Source: Pictodentalium vernedei
Lineage: Eukaryota > Mollusca > Scaphopoda > Dentaliida > Dentaliidae
NCBI GenBank assembly: GCA_031216915.1
Contig: CM062297.1
Coordinates: 531,052,971 to 531,116,970 of the forward strand
Direction of reading: 5' to 3'
Length of the DNA stretch: 64,000 bases
The notes below the pieces were generated by a model. The model was given only the letters and a program-made list of their open reading frames with translations. It did not search any database and was not told the DNA's origin. The position numbers and the translations under genes are program-made. Numbering within the stretch: the stretch's first letter is position 1; the number at the start of each line of letters is the position of its first letter. Shown piece by piece: positions 63,701 to 64,000 of this stretch.

Positions 63701-64000
63701 CAGCATTTAATTACCTGAATCAGACAGAGTACTCACAGAAAGATCTTCTGTTGTAAATTCTGATCAGGAACATTCTACCCTTGACTATACAGAACTCAAA
63801 AATATTCTTTTTGAAAAATTGACCACTTTTTTTTTTAAATGAGCATCCATAGATTCATCTGAAGGTCCACTACATTGTGCCTAAGCATAATTCAGACTGA
63901 AAATGGCCATACAAAGCCCTTATTGGGAATTTGATAACTTTTGTATGAGATGAATTCTGTGTGTTATATGTGAATTCACTTGAAGATAAGGATATGTGAT
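63701..64000. other. Non-coding, unassigned
   Basis: AT-rich end of the window; nothing recognised. Confidence 0.4.

Overview
This is animal nuclear DNA, AT-rich and dominated by transposable elements. No bacterial gene, rRNA gene, tRNA gene or CRISPR array was found. The mix of elements (DIRS retrotransposons, pogo and Tc1 transposons, Helentron-like elements with tandem-repeat cores, a tRNA-derived SINE) suggests a marine invertebrate, most likely a bivalve or another lophotrochozoan. That taxonomic guess is inference.

The only host gene recognised is the 3' end of a phosphatidate cytidylyltransferase (CDP-diacylglycerol synthase) gene on the + strand. Its last three coding exons are at 25880-26014, 33944-34047 and 57983-58115, and encode the C-terminal 123 residues including the complete family signature. 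The two introns are 7.9 kb and 23.9 kb and consist mostly of transposons. The N-terminal exons were not found, so 1-25879 is probably upstream intron.

Six DIRS-type tyrosine-recombinase retrotransposons are present, called A to F here, all on the + strand: A 1-3467 (cut by the window edge), D 8730-16371, E 27899-32428, F 35099-36097, B 39772-46720 and C 47729-57681. Where both ends survive (B, C, E, F) they have inverted terminal repeats. All six keep an internal complementary region matching the joined left and right termini, the hallmark of a circular DNA intermediate. C has the only intact recombinase (485 aa). D retains a 399-codon reverse transcriptase/RNase H block. A and B share one deletion removing reverse transcriptase. 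E is gutted and carries unrelated sequence. F is a 1-kb MITE-like derivative.

Other elements: a broken pogo-family element (3468-7222); an almost intact Tigger-like element with perfect terminal repeats nested in C (54292-57231), whose 553-aa transposase has lost its first catalytic Asp; Tc1 remnants (14706-15810 and 63190-63700); several Helentron-like non-autonomous elements with tandem cores; about 250-bp TTAA-flanked palindromic MITEs; and a SINE (59691-60064). The most interesting signals are a hairpin plus G-tract after the recombinase gene whose stem is kept while its sequence changes, and a 39-bp solo DIRS circle junction between two 104-bp direct repeats (32631-32877).
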